The notes below the pieces were generated by a model. The model was not told where the DNA came from and searched no databases. It worked only from the letters and a program-made list of their open reading frames with translations. The translations under genes were made by a program, and so were the position numbers. From Paenibacillus sp. NEAU-GSW1 (GTDB taxonomy: Bacteria > Bacillota > Bacilli > Paenibacillales > Paenibacillaceae), in assembly GCF_009737085.1 (NCBI RefSeq), contig NZ_WOVL01000013.1, forward strand, positions 62,001-126,000: DNA of 64,000 nucleotides. The letters run 5' to 3'. The stretch's first letter is position 1. Each line of letters starts with the position of its first letter. Below, in pieces: positions 18,122 through 28,481 of the stretch.

Positions 18122-19693
18122 ATGTCAGCACAAGCGCAGCAAAGCAAACTTGGCTTCGTCGTCGCCGGGCTTCTTCTCGGCATTCTGGTCGCCGCGATTG
18201 ATAACACCATCGTATCGACCGCAATGGCAACGATCGTAAGCGACTTGGGCGGCTTGGACAAATTTGTCTGGGTAACGTCCGCATACTTAGTGACGGAAAT
18301 GGCAGGAATGCCGATTTTCGGTAAGCTGTCGGATATGTACGGCAGGAAAAAGTTTTTTGTTTTCGGCATATCGATGTTTTTACTCGGTTCCGTGCTTTGC
18401 GGCACGGCGGAGACAATTACACAGCTTAGCATTTATCGCGCTATCCAAGGGATTGGCGGCGGCGCAATGATGCCGATCGCATTTACGATCGTATTCGATA
18501 TTTTCCCTGCGGAAAAACGCGGCAAGATGGGCGGCTTATTCGGCGCTGTTTTCGGCACATCGAGCTTGTTCGGTCCGCTTGCCGGAGCTTATTTTACGGA
18601 CCATATCAATTGGCGCTGGATTTTCTACATCAACATTCCGGTTGGAATCGTTGCACTGCTGTTTATTATTTTGTTCTATAAGGAATCGATGGAGCATTCG
18701 AAGCAGCGGATCGATTGGTGGGGAGCGGCGACTTTGGTCGGAGCGATCGTCTGTCTGATGTTCGCGCTGGAGCTTGGCGGCAATGAATACGGTTGGGATT
18801 CGGCGCAAATTATCGGTTTGTTCGCCGGTTTCGCGGTTTTGTTTATTTCCTTTCTGCTTGTTGAGAAAAGGGCGGCTGAGCCGATCATTTCATTTAGCAT
18901 GTTTAGAGACCGGCTGTTTGCGGCTAGTACCGGCGCAGCTTTGTTCTACGGGGCGGCTTTCATTACGGCGGCGCTCTACATTCCAATTTTTGTGCAAGGC
19001 GTATTCGGAGGGACGGCGACGAATTCCGGACTTATGCTGCTGCCGATGACGCTCGGTTCGGTATTCGCCGCGCAAGCGGGCGGATTTATGGCCAATAAAA
19101 TGCCGTACCGCAACGTCATGATTATTTCCGCAATCATCTTCATAAGCGGCGTCGCGCTTCTCGCTACGATTACGCCGGAAACGACGAAGCTCGTATTATC
19201 TTTATTCATGCTTATTACCGGATTCGGTATCGGCTTCTCGTTCTCGGTGCTCGGCATGTCGACGATTCACAGCATCGAACCGCGGCAACGCGGATCGGCC
19301 AATGCGACGATGGCGTTCATTCGCTCATTGGGCATGACGGTTGGCATTACGATTTTCGGCATCATTCAGCGCAACAGCTTTTCCAACCAGATGGCGGATG
19401 CGTTTGGTGAAGGCGGCACGGCAGGCGCAGGCGCGCCAATGACGGATAATGCCCGCCAGCTGCTTGCGCCGGAGACAAGAGCTTCGATTCCGCAAGAGGT
19501 AATGGATAAAATCGTCGACGTGCTGTCGTCTTCAATTGCTGTTACTTTCCTTTGGTCAATCGTACCTGCGGCGCTTGCGCTTCTCTGTGTAACTTTAATG
19601 GGCAATGCGTCAATGAAAGATATTTTGGCGCCGAGCACGAAGCGGGAAGGCGAGCTGCAGGAAGAAGAGAAGAAAGCTTTGCCTTTGCATTAA
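18122..19693 (+). CDS. MFS transporter, DHA2 (EmrB/QacA) family drug-proton antiporter-like
   Basis: 523 aa with about 14 hydrophobic segments, the DHA2 topology. Motif C-like start GILVAAIDNTIVSTAM, motif A GKLSDMYGRKKFF, and YRAIQGIGGGAMMPIAF are typical of the family. Likely exports a toxic compound by proton antiport; the substrate cannot be read from sequence. AGGAGG lies 8 nt before ATG 18122. It sits between a recO terminator and the glyQS T-box leader, where Bacillus has neither; I see no transposase or repeats at its edges. Confidence 0.9.
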   Translation: MSAQAQQSKLGFVVAGLLLGILVAAIDNTIVSTAMATIVSDLGGLDKFVWVTSAYLVTEMAGMPIFGKLSDMYGRKKFFVFGISMFLLGSVLCGTAETITQLSIYRAIQGIGGGAMMPIAFTIVFDIFPAEKRGKMGGLFGAVFGTSSLFGPLAGAYFTDHINWRWIFYINIPVGIVALLFIILFYKESMEHSKQRIDWWGAATLVGAIVCLMFALELGGNEYGWDSAQIIGLFAGFAVLFISFLLVEKRAAEPIISFSMFRDRLFAASTGAALFYGAAFITAALYIPIFVQGVFGGTATNSGLMLLPMTLGSVFAAQAGGFMANKMPYRNVMIISAIIFISGVALLATITPETTKLVLSLFMLITGFGIGFSFSVLGMSTIHSIEPRQRGSANATMAFIRSLGMTVGITIFGIIQRNSFSNQMADAFGEGGTAGAGAPMTDNARQLLAPETRASIPQEVMDKIVDVLSSSIAVTFLWSIVPAALALLCVTLMGNASMKDILAPSTKREGELQEEEKKALPLH

Positions 19694-19724
19694 ATATTCG
19701 ATCGAAAAGCGAAATCAAAATCAT

Positions 19725-19753
19725 TTGACAACCCGATGCAAATTAATTAATAT
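19725..19753 (+). promoter_or_regulatory. SigA promoter of the glyQS T-box transcript
   Basis: Perfect TTGACA at 19725-19730, 17-bp spacer, TAATAT at 19748-19753, just ahead of the T-box leader. Confidence 0.8.
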
Positions 19754-19771
19754 ATATGATTATGAATATCG

Positions 19772-20006
19772 GACAGTGATGGAGAAAGTAGCGGGAAAAA
19801 CCGGTTTAAGCGATTCGGGGACAGTGGGAGCCCGGACAGGTTTTCTAGTGAAAAGGCACTCCGGAGTCGCGAAACAACAAAGTGGATTTTTTAGCGCAGC
19901 TTGGAATGTTAGCTGTCGTGTAAAGAATCAAGTAGGGTGGAACCGCGGGAGCCAGAGCTCTCGTCCCTATGTCTGAATGCAGGCGTAGAGACGGGAGCTT
20001 TTTTTG
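19772..20006 (+). promoter_or_regulatory. T-box riboswitch (glycyl-tRNA sensing) with terminator
   Basis: Contains the T-box consensus AGGGTGGAACCGCGGG (about 19934-19949) that pairs with the uncharged tRNA acceptor end, and a competing terminator whose arms are AGCTCTCGTC (19957 on) and GACGGGAGCT (to about 19999) followed by seven T. The upstream GGAGAAAGTAGC/GGGGACAGTGGGAG segment is stem I. Placed before glyQS it should read the glycine specifier; I did not assign the specifier codon with certainty. Transcription proceeds when uncharged tRNA-Gly is abundant. Confidence 0.93.
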
Positions 20007-20047
20007 CGTTTCATGCCTAGCCAAATTTAAAAGGAGCGGGAACGGTC

Positions 20048-20935
20048 ATGAATTTCCAAGGGATGATATTGACGCTGCAGCAATTTTGGGCAGAGCAAAA
20101 CTGTATACTCGTACAGCCGTACGACGTGGAGAAGGGTGCCGGAACGATGAATCCGATGACATTCTTGCGTTCGATCGGCCCTGAGCCGTGGAACGTCGCT
20201 TATGTAGAGCCTTCGCGACGCCCTGCGGACGGACGCTACGGCGAGAATCCGAACCGGCTTTATCAGCATCACCAGTTTCAAGTTATTTTGAAGCCGTCGC
20301 CGGACAACATTCAAGAGCTGTATTTGGAAAGCTTGAAGCGGCTTGGCATCGATGCGAAGCATCACGACATCCGGTTTGTTGAAGACAACTGGGAATCGCC
20401 GACGCTTGGCGCATGGGGCCTTGGCTGGGAAGTATGGCTGGATGGCATGGAAATTACGCAATTTACTTATTTCCAGCAGGTTGGCGGCATTGACGCAAAT
20501 CCTGTTGCGGTCGAGATTACGTACGGCATGGAGCGTTTAGCTTCGTATATTCAGGATAAAGAAAACGTATTCGACCTTGAGTGGGTTGAAGGTGTTACGT
20601 ATGGCGACGTTTTCCTGCAGCCTGAATACGAGCATTCCAAATATACGTTTGAAACGTCGGATTCGGCAATGCTGTTCCAGCTGTTCAATATGTACGAAGA
20701 AGAAGCGAAGAAAACAATGGAGCATAAGCTTGTTTTCCCGGCTTACGACTACGTGCTGAAATGCTCGCATACGTTCAACTTGCTTGACGCGCGCGGCGCG
20801 ATCAGCGTAACGGAGCGTACAGGCTACATTATGCGCGTGCGCAACTTGGCCAGAGCTTGCGCCGCGACTTATTTGGAGGAACGGGAACGGCTCGGATTCC
20901 CGCTGCTGAAGAAAGGAGATAAGCAAAATGGCTAA
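20048..20935 (+). CDS. glyQ: Glycyl-tRNA synthetase alpha subunit
   Basis: 295 aa, catalytic subunit of the bacterial alpha2beta2 GlyRS. Class II features: [40 protein letters not shown], and [10 protein letters not shown]. Charges tRNA-Gly. RBS GGAGCGGGAA precedes ATG 20048. Overlaps glyS by 8 nt. Expression controlled by the upstream T-box. Confidence 0.97.
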   Translation: MNFQGMILTLQQFWAEQNCILVQPYDVEKGAGTMNPMTFLRSIGPEPWNVAYVEPSRRPADGRYGENPNRLYQHHQFQVILKPSPDNIQELYLESLKRLGIDAKHHDIRFVEDNWESPTLGAWGLGWEVWLDGMEITQFTYFQQVGGIDANPVAVEITYGMERLASYIQDKENVFDLEWVEGVTYGDVFLQPEYEHSKYTFETSDSAMLFQLFNMYEEEAKKTMEHKLVFPAYDYVLKCSHTFNLLDARGAISVTERTGYIMRVRNLARACAATYLEERERLGFPLLKKGDKQNG

Positions 20936-23009
20936 AGACTTATTGCTTGAGATCGGCCTTGAGGAAGTGCCTGCGCGTTTCGTTCGCGGCGCGATGAATC
21001 AGCTTCAGGATAAATTGGTTAAATGGCTGGCGGAGTCGCGTATCAGCCATGAAGCAGTAGAGGTATACGGAACGCCGCGTAGACTTGCTATCCTTGTACA
21101 TGGCGTGCAAGAGAAGCAAGCCGACGTTAATGAGCAAGTGAAAGGACCGTCGCGCAAAATCGCATTGGACGACCAAGGCAACTGGAGCAAAGCGGCTCTA
21201 GGCTTTGCAAGAAGCCAAGGCGTTGAGCCGGAGCAATTTTTCTTCCAAGAGCTTGCTGGCGTCGAATATGTTTACGCGAACAAAAGCAGCGTAGGCATTG
21301 AAACTGCAGCGGTGCTGTCGGAAGGACTAACGAACTTGATTACTTCGATGTCGTTTCCTAAAAACATGCGCTGGGGCAACTACGAGCTGAAGTTTGTCCG
21401 TCCGATCAAATGGATCATCTCCTTGTTCGGAGAAGACATTATTCCGCTTGAAATCGCCGGCGTTCAAAGCGGCAATACGACTCGCGGCCACCGCTTCCTT
21501 GGCGGCGATACGGTCGTGAAATTGCCGTCAGAGTATAAAGAAAAGCTTCGCGCGGAACAGGTTATCGTCGATGTCGCGGAGAGAGAACAGCTGATCGTGT
21601 CGCAAATTAAGCAGCTTGCCGAGGAGCAAAGCTGGGAAATTGCGATTAAAGACGATTTGCTGGAGGAAGTGTTGTTCCTTGTCGAATACCCGAACGTGCT
21701 GTTTGGCAAGTTTGATCCTTCGTTCTTGCGGATTCCGCAAGAAGTGCTCATTACTTCGATGCGCGAGCATCAGCGTTATTTCCCTGTACTGAACGCGGAA
21801 GGACAGCTGCAGCCATTTTTCGTTACGGTCCGCAACGGCGATCGCACGTCGATTGAGCAAGTGGCCAAAGGCAATGAAAAAGTGCTGCGGGCACGTTTGT
21901 CCGATGCAAAGTTTTTCTATGAAGAAGATCAGAAGCTGGCAATCGGCGATGCGCTTGCAAAGCTGGAAACGATCGTTTATCACGAAGAGCTGGGAACAGT
22001 TGCAGATAAAGTAAGACGGATTCGGGCGACTGCAGATCGTATTGCCGGCATTCTTGGCGTCGATAACGATACCGCATCATCGGTAAGCCGTGCGGCCGAT
22101 ATTTGCAAATTCGACCTGGTTACGCAGATGGTATACGAATTTCCAGAGCTTCAAGGCATTATGGGCGAGGATTATGCAGCGAAAGCAGGCGAGAGCGAAG
22201 TCGTTGCCAAAGCGATCAATGAACACTATCAGCCGCGCTTTGCCGGCGATCGCGCGCCTAGCTCGTTGACTGGCGCAATTGTAAGCTTAGCCGATAAAAT
22301 CGATACGATCGTCGGCTGCTTCTCTATCGGCATTATTCCGACAGGCTCGCAAGATCCGTACGCGCTGCGCCGCCAAGCATCCGGCATCGTGCAAATCGTT
22401 CTTGCGCAAAATTTGAGTTTGCAGCTTGAAGAGCTGTTCAACGCATCGCTTGCCGTCCATGCTGAGCGCGGAATGAAACGCAGCGAAGCGGAAGTAAGCA
22501 AGGAACTGAACGAGTTTTTTGGCCTGCGGGTTAAAAATGTGCTCTCCGAGCAAAACGTGCGTTATGACGTAGTCGATGCGGTCATGGCAGCAGGCTTCAA
22601 CAATTTGAGCCTTGCGGTTGAACGCGCTTTGCTCATTCAAGGATTAGCATCAGGCGCCGAAAAAGCGGAGTTCAAGCTGACAATTGATGCGTTTAACCGC
22701 GTATGCAACCTTGCGGCAAAAGCGGAATCCCGTTCCGTTGATTCGGCGTTGTTCGCAGAAACCGCTGAAGGCGCGCTCTACACAGCTTGGCAAGCAGCGC
22801 ATCCGGCTGTCGTTAAAGCGATGGCGGATGGCGACGTTGCGGCGGCTCTTGCACAACTTTCCTCGTTGAAAGAAGCAATTAACGGCTACTTTGACGGCGT
22901 TATGGTTATGGCTAAAGAAGATGATGTTCGCGCGAATCGTCTTGCAACGCTTGCGCTCATCGCCGACGATATTTCGGGCATTGCCGACTTCTCCAAGCTT
23001 GTCTGGTAG
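20928..23009 (+). CDS. glyS: Glycyl-tRNA synthetase beta subunit
   Basis: 693 aa, full-length beta subunit that recognises tRNA-Gly. Begins [18 protein letters not shown]; contains [27 protein letters not shown], an HD-like central domain and [20 protein letters not shown], with a C-terminal DALR anticodon-binding-like region ([13 protein letters not shown]). GAAAGGAG upstream of ATG 20928; translationally coupled to glyQ. Confidence 0.97.
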   Translation: MAKDLLLEIGLEEVPARFVRGAMNQLQDKLVKWLAESRISHEAVEVYGTPRRLAILVHGVQEKQADVNEQVKGPSRKIALDDQGNWSKAALGFARSQGVEPEQFFFQELAGVEYVYANKSSVGIETAAVLSEGLTNLITSMSFPKNMRWGNYELKFVRPIKWIISLFGEDIIPLEIAGVQSGNTTRGHRFLGGDTVVKLPSEYKEKLRAEQVIVDVAEREQLIVSQIKQLAEEQSWEIAIKDDLLEEVLFLVEYPNVLFGKFDPSFLRIPQEVLITSMREHQRYFPVLNAEGQLQPFFVTVRNGDRTSIEQVAKGNEKVLRARLSDAKFFYEEDQKLAIGDALAKLETIVYHEELGTVADKVRRIRATADRIAGILGVDNDTASSVSRAADICKFDLVTQMVYEFPELQGIMGEDYAAKAGESEVVAKAINEHYQPRFAGDRAPSSLTGAIVSLADKIDTIVGCFSIGIIPTGSQDPYALRRQASGIVQIVLAQNLSLQLEELFNASLAVHAERGMKRSEAEVSKELNEFFGLRVKNVLSEQNVRYDVVDAVMAAGFNNLSLAVERALLIQGLASGAEKAEFKLTIDAFNRVCNLAAKAESRSVDSALFAETAEGALYTAWQAAHPAVVKAMADGDVAAALAQLSSLKEAINGYFDGVMVMAKEDDVRANRLATLALIADDISGIADFSKLVW

Positions 23010-23076
23010 TTTCGAGCGCAAAATGGCAAACCTGTAGTTCAGAATCTCAATTTTGAATAACGGAGGTTGATGAACG

Positions 23077-23898
23077 ATGACCAAACCTGCTGATGTAATT
23101 ATTTATGTCGTTTCCGACGCCGCTGGCGATACAGGCGAGTTAGTTGTGCGCGCTGCGGCGGCGCAATTTCATCCGGTTCATGCGGAAATAAGGCGGGCTC
23201 CGTTCGTAACAGACATTCCAACGCTGGAACGTTTCATAATGCTTGCCAAGCAGGCCGGCGCTATTGTGCTGTATACGCTTGTCATTCCGCATTTGCGGGA
23301 AGGGCTTAGGAAGCTTGCAGATGAGCAGCAGGTTGTGGCCATCGATCTTCTGGGAACGCTGATCGAAAGCTTGGAGCAGAAAACCGGGCGGCGTTCGCGT
23401 CAGGAACCGGGACTGAATCATGTGCTGGATGAAGATTATTTCCGCAAGGTGGAGGCTGTCGAGTTCGCGGTACGTTACGACGATGCAAAGGATCCGTCAG
23501 GCGTGCTGAAAGCAGACATTGTGCTCGTCGGCGTCTCGCGAACTTCCAAAACGCCTTTGTCGATGTATTTGGCGCATCAGAAGTTTAAAGTGGCGAACAT
23601 CCCGCTAATTCCAGAGGTGAAGCCGCCGCAGGAGCTTTTCTTGCTTCCAAAGCACAAAATTATAGGCTTAACGATAGGCGTTCCTTATTTGAACATTATT
23701 CGAAAAGAGAGGCTGAAGGCGCTCGGTTTGCCGAACAGCGCTTCCTACGCAGCCGAGGAGCGGATTGAGAAAGAGCTGATGTACGCCGAAACGATTATGA
23801 AACAGCTCGAATGCGTCGTCATTGACGTGTCGCATCGCGCAGTAGAAGAGACGGCGAGCTTAATCATGGAGCATGTTCGATCCAGCGTCAAAGGCTAG
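23077..23898 (+). CDS. yqfL: Pyruvate, phosphate dikinase / PEP synthase regulatory protein (DUF299, YqfL)
   Basis: 273 aa. Bifunctional ADP-dependent kinase/Pi-dependent phosphorylase family that switches PPDK or PEP synthase on and off. The P-loop-like GVSRTSKTPLSMYLA and the start IYVVSDAAGDTGE, with HVLDEDYFRKVEAVEFAV, are the family signatures. RBS CGGAGG before ATG 23077. In Bacillus the gene is next to ccpN and affects gluconeogenesis; here ccpN is absent from this position. Confidence 0.93.
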   Translation: MTKPADVIIYVVSDAAGDTGELVVRAAAAQFHPVHAEIRRAPFVTDIPTLERFIMLAKQAGAIVLYTLVIPHLREGLRKLADEQQVVAIDLLGTLIESLEQKTGRRSRQEPGLNHVLDEDYFRKVEAVEFAVRYDDAKDPSGVLKADIVLVGVSRTSKTPLSMYLAHQKFKVANIPLIPEVKPPQELFLLPKHKIIGLTIGVPYLNIIRKERLKALGLPNSASYAAEERIEKELMYAETIMKQLECVVIDVSHRAVEETASLIMEHVRSSVKG

Positions 23899-23912
23899 AA
23901 GCTTTCTTTCAA

Positions 23913-23960
23913 AAGCGAAACGATGCTACGCCTGCAAAGGAAGGCGAAGCCGTTTCGCTT
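23913..23960 (+). terminator. Two-tier hairpin after yqfL, probable terminator
   Basis: Outer stem AAGCGAAACG / CGTTTCGCTT encloses an inner CGCCT / AGGCG hairpin. A T-run (GATTTTTTTA) follows about 10 nt later, so it is not a textbook terminator. The next gene's promoter is unclear: TATAAT at 23994-23999 has a poor -35. Confidence 0.45.
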
Positions 23961-24036
23961 GATACGGAAGGATTTTTTTAGCTGCTTGACGTATATAATA
24001 GTACGGGAATATTTTTGAAAGATGCGGTGATTCGAA

Positions 24037-24516
24037 ATGCCTACTGGCAATGCGCATGAGAGGACGATCGTTGTCGACGGCGACGCATGCCCAGTGAAAG
24101 CGGAAATTGCGGAAACGGCGCGAATGCATCGCACTCCGGTTATTATGGTTTCCTCGTATGATCACCGGCTCGAGGCTCAGCCCGGCGTACAAGTCGTACA
24201 AGTGGACAGCAGCAATCAATCCGTCGATTTGTATATCGTCAATCATATTGCAAAAGGCGACATTGTCATTACCCAGGACTTTGGACTGGCCTGCATTGCG
24301 ATAGGCAAAGGCGCCGTCGTTTTGTCAAATCGCGGAGAAGCTTATACGGACGACAATATCGATTATTTAATGGAAAGACGTCATGAGTCGGCCAAAAAGA
24401 GGCGCAGCGGAGGCAGAACGAAGGGCCCGAAAGCGATGAATCAAAGCGATCGGGAGCGATTTCAACAAAAGTTGACAAAAGTTTTGCTTGGCATGCAGGA
24501 GAAAGATGACATTTAG
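24037..24516 (+). CDS. yqxD: YaiI/YqxD family protein (DUF188)
   Basis: 159 aa. Opens with VVDGDACPVKAEIAETA and contains DLYIVNHIAKGDIVITQDFG and RGEAYTDDNID, the UPF0178 signatures, suggesting a PIN-like nuclease fold. The C-terminal tail is basic (RRSGGRTKGPKA). Function not established. It lies immediately before dnaG, as in B. subtilis. Confidence 0.92.
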   Translation: MPTGNAHERTIVVDGDACPVKAEIAETARMHRTPVIMVSSYDHRLEAQPGVQVVQVDSSNQSVDLYIVNHIAKGDIVITQDFGLACIAIGKGAVVLSNRGEAYTDDNIDYLMERRHESAKKRRSGGRTKGPKAMNQSDRERFQQKLTKVLLGMQEKDDI

Positions 24517-24552
24517 CGAATATTACTAACGTATTACTAGAGGTGATGAACG

Positions 24553-26406
24553 ATGACGACATACGGTAAAATACCGGAGGATGTTATTGAGGCGGTTCGC
24601 CGGCATCATGATATCGTCGAAACGGTTGGAAAATACGTTCATCTCTCGAAGCAAGGCAAATATATGAAGGGTCTCTGTCCCTTTCATTCCGAGAAAACGC
24701 CCTCTTTCACCGTAACGCCCGAGCTGCAAATTTTTCATTGCTACGGCTGCGGGAAGTCCGGTAACGTTATTCGATTTATCGAGGAACGGGAGGGATACTC
24801 GTTCCCGGAAGCGGTTCGGGTGCTGGCCGAAGAAGCAGGCATTCCCGTAACATGGGCTGGCGCAGAAGGCGGCAAAGCGAGCGAGGCTGATTCCGAACGA
24901 TCGGTTCTGATCGAAGCGCATGAATTGTCGGCAAAGCTTTATCATTATTTGCTGAACAATACGGCGCATGGCAAAGCAGCCAAAGACTATTTGCGCGAAC
25001 GGGGATTGAGCGATAAGCTGATTGATCATTTTATGATTGGCTATGCGCCGGAACAGTGGGATACGTTAAGCCGGTTTTTGGAGAATCGGAAGTTTGACCC
25101 CGTCTTGATGGAGAAAGGCGGCTTGCTGTCAGCTAAGCATGACGGCAGCGGCTATGTCGATCGTTTCCGCAGTCGGATCATCTTCCCGATCTGGGATCGC
25201 GACGGCAAAGTGACCGCATTTGCGGGACGCGTCATCGGCGACGGACAGCCGAAGTATTTAAATTCTCCGGAAACGATACTGTTTACGAAGAGCCGGACAT
25301 TGTACAATCTGCATCATGCGCGCCCCGCAATCCGTAAGCGAAGGCAGGTCGTCTTATTCGAAGGGTATATGGACATTATTAAGTCTTGGAGTGCAGGCGT
25401 AAAGAATGGCGTTGCGACAATGGGCACCGCGCTTACTGCGGAGCATTGCGCGATATTGGCCAGGGCAGCGGACGAAGCGGTGCTTTGCTACGACGGCGAC
25501 GACGCTGGACAAGCTGCCGCGATGAAGTCCATTCCGCTGCTTGAAGGAGCCGGCATGCGAGTCATGGTGTCAATGCTTCCTAAAGGCAAGGATCCCGATG
25601 AATTTATATCGGAATACGGTCCGGAAGCCTTTATGCGGGAAACGATTGACGAGCCGGTATCCGTCACAAAATTTAAGCTTATATATTCAAGAAAAAACCA
25701 TATACTGCTAAAAGAAGAAGGGCGAAAGAATTATCTGCTTGAAGCTGCCGGCATTGTGGCGGAGCTTGATTCTGCTATCGAACGCGAGATTTATTTGCAG
25801 GAATTGTCCCGCGAATTTGAAGTTCCCCTTGAGGTATTGAAGCAGGATTGCTTGAACAGGCATCAGGAACTGCAAAAAAAGAAGCCGCAAAGGGATAATA
25901 ACGACATTTCGTGGAATAATGGTAGGAATGAAAATCGCCGTAAATCGGGGGCGCCGGCCGTATTGCCCGCTTATGTGCATGCAGAGCGACGATTGCTCCA
26001 TGTCATGATGCGTGACCGCGATATTGCGCAGGCTGTACACGATAAATTGGGCGACGCGTTCAATGTAGAGGATCATGCAGCGCTTGCTGCTTATTTATAT
26101 GCTTTTTACGCGCAGGGCTATGATCCGGATGCCGGTAGGTTTATCGCTGCCCTCCATGACGAGCGTTTGGAGAGAGCGGCTGCCGCTATTTTATTAATGG
26201 ACGGCGATTTCCCCTTTAATGATGACATCATGAATGCCGATATACAAGATATCATTAAAGTGCCAAGGCTTCGGGAAATTGAACGTAAGAAAGAAGAAAT
26301 AGTCCAGGCAGAGCGAGCCGGAGATCACATGCTTGCTGCGCAAATGTCGATTGAGATTATAACCCTAGAAAGACAGCTTAAAGGAAGACAGGACGATCGG
26401 TTCTAG
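24553..26406 (+). CDS. dnaG: DNA primase
   Basis: 617 aa. N-terminal CHC2 zinc finger (CPFHSEKTPSF ... HCYGCGKSG, about residues 40-64). RNA polymerase/TOPRIM core: GRVIGDGQPKYLNSPET, VLFEGYMDII and YDGDDAGQAAAMK. A DnaB-binding C-terminal helical region follows. Synthesises RNA primers for lagging-strand replication. AGAGGTGATGAACG before ATG 24553. Operon with rpoD (macromolecular synthesis operon without rpsU, which lies 18 kb upstream). Confidence 0.97.
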   Translation: MTTYGKIPEDVIEAVRRHHDIVETVGKYVHLSKQGKYMKGLCPFHSEKTPSFTVTPELQIFHCYGCGKSGNVIRFIEEREGYSFPEAVRVLAEEAGIPVTWAGAEGGKASEADSERSVLIEAHELSAKLYHYLLNNTAHGKAAKDYLRERGLSDKLIDHFMIGYAPEQWDTLSRFLENRKFDPVLMEKGGLLSAKHDGSGYVDRFRSRIIFPIWDRDGKVTAFAGRVIGDGQPKYLNSPETILFTKSRTLYNLHHARPAIRKRRQVVLFEGYMDIIKSWSAGVKNGVATMGTALTAEHCAILARAADEAVLCYDGDDAGQAAAMKSIPLLEGAGMRVMVSMLPKGKDPDEFISEYGPEAFMRETIDEPVSVTKFKLIYSRKNHILLKEEGRKNYLLEAAGIVAELDSAIEREIYLQELSREFEVPLEVLKQDCLNRHQELQKKKPQRDNNDISWNNGRNENRRKSGAPAVLPAYVHAERRLLHVMMRDRDIAQAVHDKLGDAFNVEDHAALAAYLYAFYAQGYDPDAGRFIAALHDERLERAAAAILLMDGDFPFNDDIMNADIQDIIKVPRLREIERKKEEIVQAERAGDHMLAAQMSIEIITLERQLKGRQDDRF

Positions 26407-26424
26407 GGAGGAGGGAGTCGGAAT

Positions 26425-27558
26425 ATGGCGAATGATCAGCATACTGAACTAGAAGCCGAACAAAAACTGGATCATGTCAAGGACCAGTTAATTGAGCAAG
26501 GCAAGAAGAGAGCGTCTTTAACGTACAAAGAAATTATGGAGAAACTCTCGCCTTTCGATCAGGACCCGGAGCAAATCGATGAATTTTTCGAGCAGCTCGA
26601 TGACTTGGGAATCGAGGTGCTGAACGAGAATGACGAAGAACGGGATCATCCGCTGCGCGGAAGCGACGATCAGGAACGTGACGGAGACGATTTTAATTTT
26701 GAAGATGACCTGACTTTGCCGCCAGGCATCAAAATTAACGATCCTGTACGGATGTACCTGAAGGAAATCGGTCGTGTTCCGCTCCTATCGGCGGATGACG
26801 AGATTGAGTTGGCAAGAAGAATTGAGAACGGGGACGAAGAAGCGAAGCGCAGACTTGCAGAAGCGAACCTGCGTCTGGTTGTCAGCATCGCAAAACGTTA
26901 CGTTGGCCGCGGCATGCTGTTCCTTGATTTGATTCAAGAGGGCAATATGGGCTTGATCAAAGCGGTAGAGAAATTCGACCATCAGAAGGGCTTTAAATTC
27001 AGTACGTACGCGACATGGTGGATTCGCCAAGCGATTACGCGCGCGATTGCAGACCAAGCACGTACGATTCGGATTCCAGTTCATATGGTGGAGACGATCA
27101 ACAAATTGATCCGTGTTTCCCGTCAATTGCTGCAAGAGCTTGGGCGCGAACCGACGCCGGAAGAAATTGCTGCCGAAATGGAGCTCAGCACGGACAAGGT
27201 TCGGGAAATTATGAAAATCGCGCAAGAGCCGGTTTCACTCGAAACGCCAATCGGCGAAGAGGATGATTCGCATCTGGGCGATTTCATTGAGGACCAGGAA
27301 GCGCTGGCGCCTGCTGACGCAGCAGCTTACGAGCTGTTGAAAGAACAGCTGGAGGATGTGCTTGACACGCTTACGGAACGTGAAGAAAACGTGCTCCGCC
27401 TCCGGTTCGGTCTCGATGACGGACGTACAAGAACGCTTGAGGAAGTGGGCAAAGTGTTCGGCGTTACGCGCGAGCGGATACGTCAGATCGAAGCGAAGGC
27501 GCTTCGCAAGCTTCGCCATCCAAGCCGCAGCAAACGGCTTAAAGATTTCTTAGAATAA
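26425..27558 (+). CDS. rpoD: RNA polymerase primary sigma factor SigA (RpoD)
   Basis: 377 aa. Region 1.1 (residues 1-95), 1.2 ([16 protein letters not shown]), 2 ([37 protein letters not shown]), 3 ([16 protein letters not shown]) and 4 ([40 protein letters not shown]). Directs core polymerase to -35/-10 promoters such as those noted here. GGGAGGAGGGAG before ATG 26425; follows dnaG by 18 nt and ends at a terminator. Confidence 0.98.
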   Translation: MANDQHTELEAEQKLDHVKDQLIEQGKKRASLTYKEIMEKLSPFDQDPEQIDEFFEQLDDLGIEVLNENDEERDHPLRGSDDQERDGDDFNFEDDLTLPPGIKINDPVRMYLKEIGRVPLLSADDEIELARRIENGDEEAKRRLAEANLRLVVSIAKRYVGRGMLFLDLIQEGNMGLIKAVEKFDHQKGFKFSTYATWWIRQAITRAIADQARTIRIPVHMVETINKLIRVSRQLLQELGREPTPEEIAAEMELSTDKVREIMKIAQEPVSLETPIGEEDDSHLGDFIEDQEALAPADAAAYELLKEQLEDVLDTLTEREENVLRLRFGLDDGRTRTLEEVGKVFGVTRERIRQIEAKALRKLRHPSRSKRLKDFLE

Positions 27559-27570
27559 TCATGAATCGTC

Positions 27571-27603
27571 GACCTTTCTGCTCATGCAGCAAAGGTCTTT
27601 TTT
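27571..27603 (+). terminator. Intrinsic terminator after rpoD
   Basis: Stem GACCTTTCTGC / GCAGCAAAGGTC around a TCAT loop, then six T. Confidence 0.82.
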
Positions 27604-27632
27604 CTAACAAAACCGAAAGGAATAATTCGGCT

Positions 27633-28481
27633 ATGAATGAAGAACGGAGACAGATTATCGTTAAGGAAATCGAACATTGGAGCAGGAGCAAGCTCTTGCC
27701 TGAGCAATATTGCGATTTTTTGCTTAATTTATACGCGGACCAAGATGAGGAGCGTTCATCGCCTCGATCGAAGCGGGAATCCTCTTATGCTGTTGCAAAA
27801 GCTTTCATGGCTGTGCAGCGCGCATCAGGGAAACAGTGGCTCCTTACATTTGGATTTTTTACCTTAATTTCGTTTGTTGTGCTTTATTTTAACGCTTTTC
27901 ATCCGCTATTGCAAATTGGCGTTTCGCTTGCTGGCGTGGTTGGTTTGCTATGGTTTGGCCAGAAGCTGCGTAAGCGCAATGCCGCAACCGGATTGGCGTT
28001 AACAGGCGCAGGAATGCTGCTTTTCCTCGGTTCCGGGCTTTATATGCTCCAATTGCACGGTTATGACGAATGGGGCTGGAAAACGTCGCTGCTCGGACTT
28101 TGCGCAATATTTTGGATCGTTTACGGCATAGCCGCGAAGTTGCCGATTTTCCATTTATGCGGATGGGTAGCCTTATTGCTAGTATATGCTTGGCTGTTGT
28201 CCAACTATATGGAATCTCCATCTTGGTACGAAACGCAGCTGTATTGGCTGCCTCTTGCCGCTTTGTTCGGATGGAGCTGCTGGTTTGTTCACCGCTGGTC
28301 CAAGCAGGTGTCGGCGGTGCTGTTCACCGTCAGCGCGTTGTTATGGTTCATGCCGGAGCTTTATGCAATGTTATTTATCGATGAGCCGATTTTCCTGCAG
28401 CTGATGCTGCTTGTGAAAATCGCCGTCGGCGGAGGACTGCTGTTCTCTATGCGAAAACAATGGATAGCGTGGGTTGCTTAA
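27633..28481 (+). CDS. Polytopic membrane protein of unknown function
   Basis: 282 aa. Soluble N-terminal 75 residues (MNEERRQIIVKEIEHW ... LLPEQYCDFLLNLY), resembling the short helical head of DUF2157-like proteins, then about eight hydrophobic segments. ATG 27633 with GAAAGGAAT upstream; a longer in-frame ATG at 27561 runs through the rpoD terminator and is rejected. Its stop overlaps the trmK start (TAATG). It occupies the sigA-trmK interval where B. subtilis has cccA. Role unknown. Confidence 0.82.
   Translation: MNEERRQIIVKEIEHWSRSKLLPEQYCDFLLNLYADQDEERSSPRSKRESSYAVAKAFMAVQRASGKQWLLTFGFFTLISFVVLYFNAFHPLLQIGVSLAGVVGLLWFGQKLRKRNAATGLALTGAGMLLFLGSGLYMLQLHGYDEWGWKTSLLGLCAIFWIVYGIAAKLPIFHLCGWVALLLVYAWLLSNYMESPSWYETQLYWLPLAALFGWSCWFVHRWSKQVSAVLFTVSALLWFMPELYAMLFIDEPIFLQLMLLVKIAVGGGLLFSMRKQWIAWVA

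Noticed and set aside
18122-19693. Recent mobile island around the MFS gene
   Set aside because: No transposase, integrase, tRNA target, terminal repeats or base-composition break could be seen.
23985-23999. Strong promoter TTGACG/TATAAT before yqxD
   Set aside because: The two boxes are only a few bases apart, so they cannot serve the same promoter; neither has a good partner at 16-18 bp.
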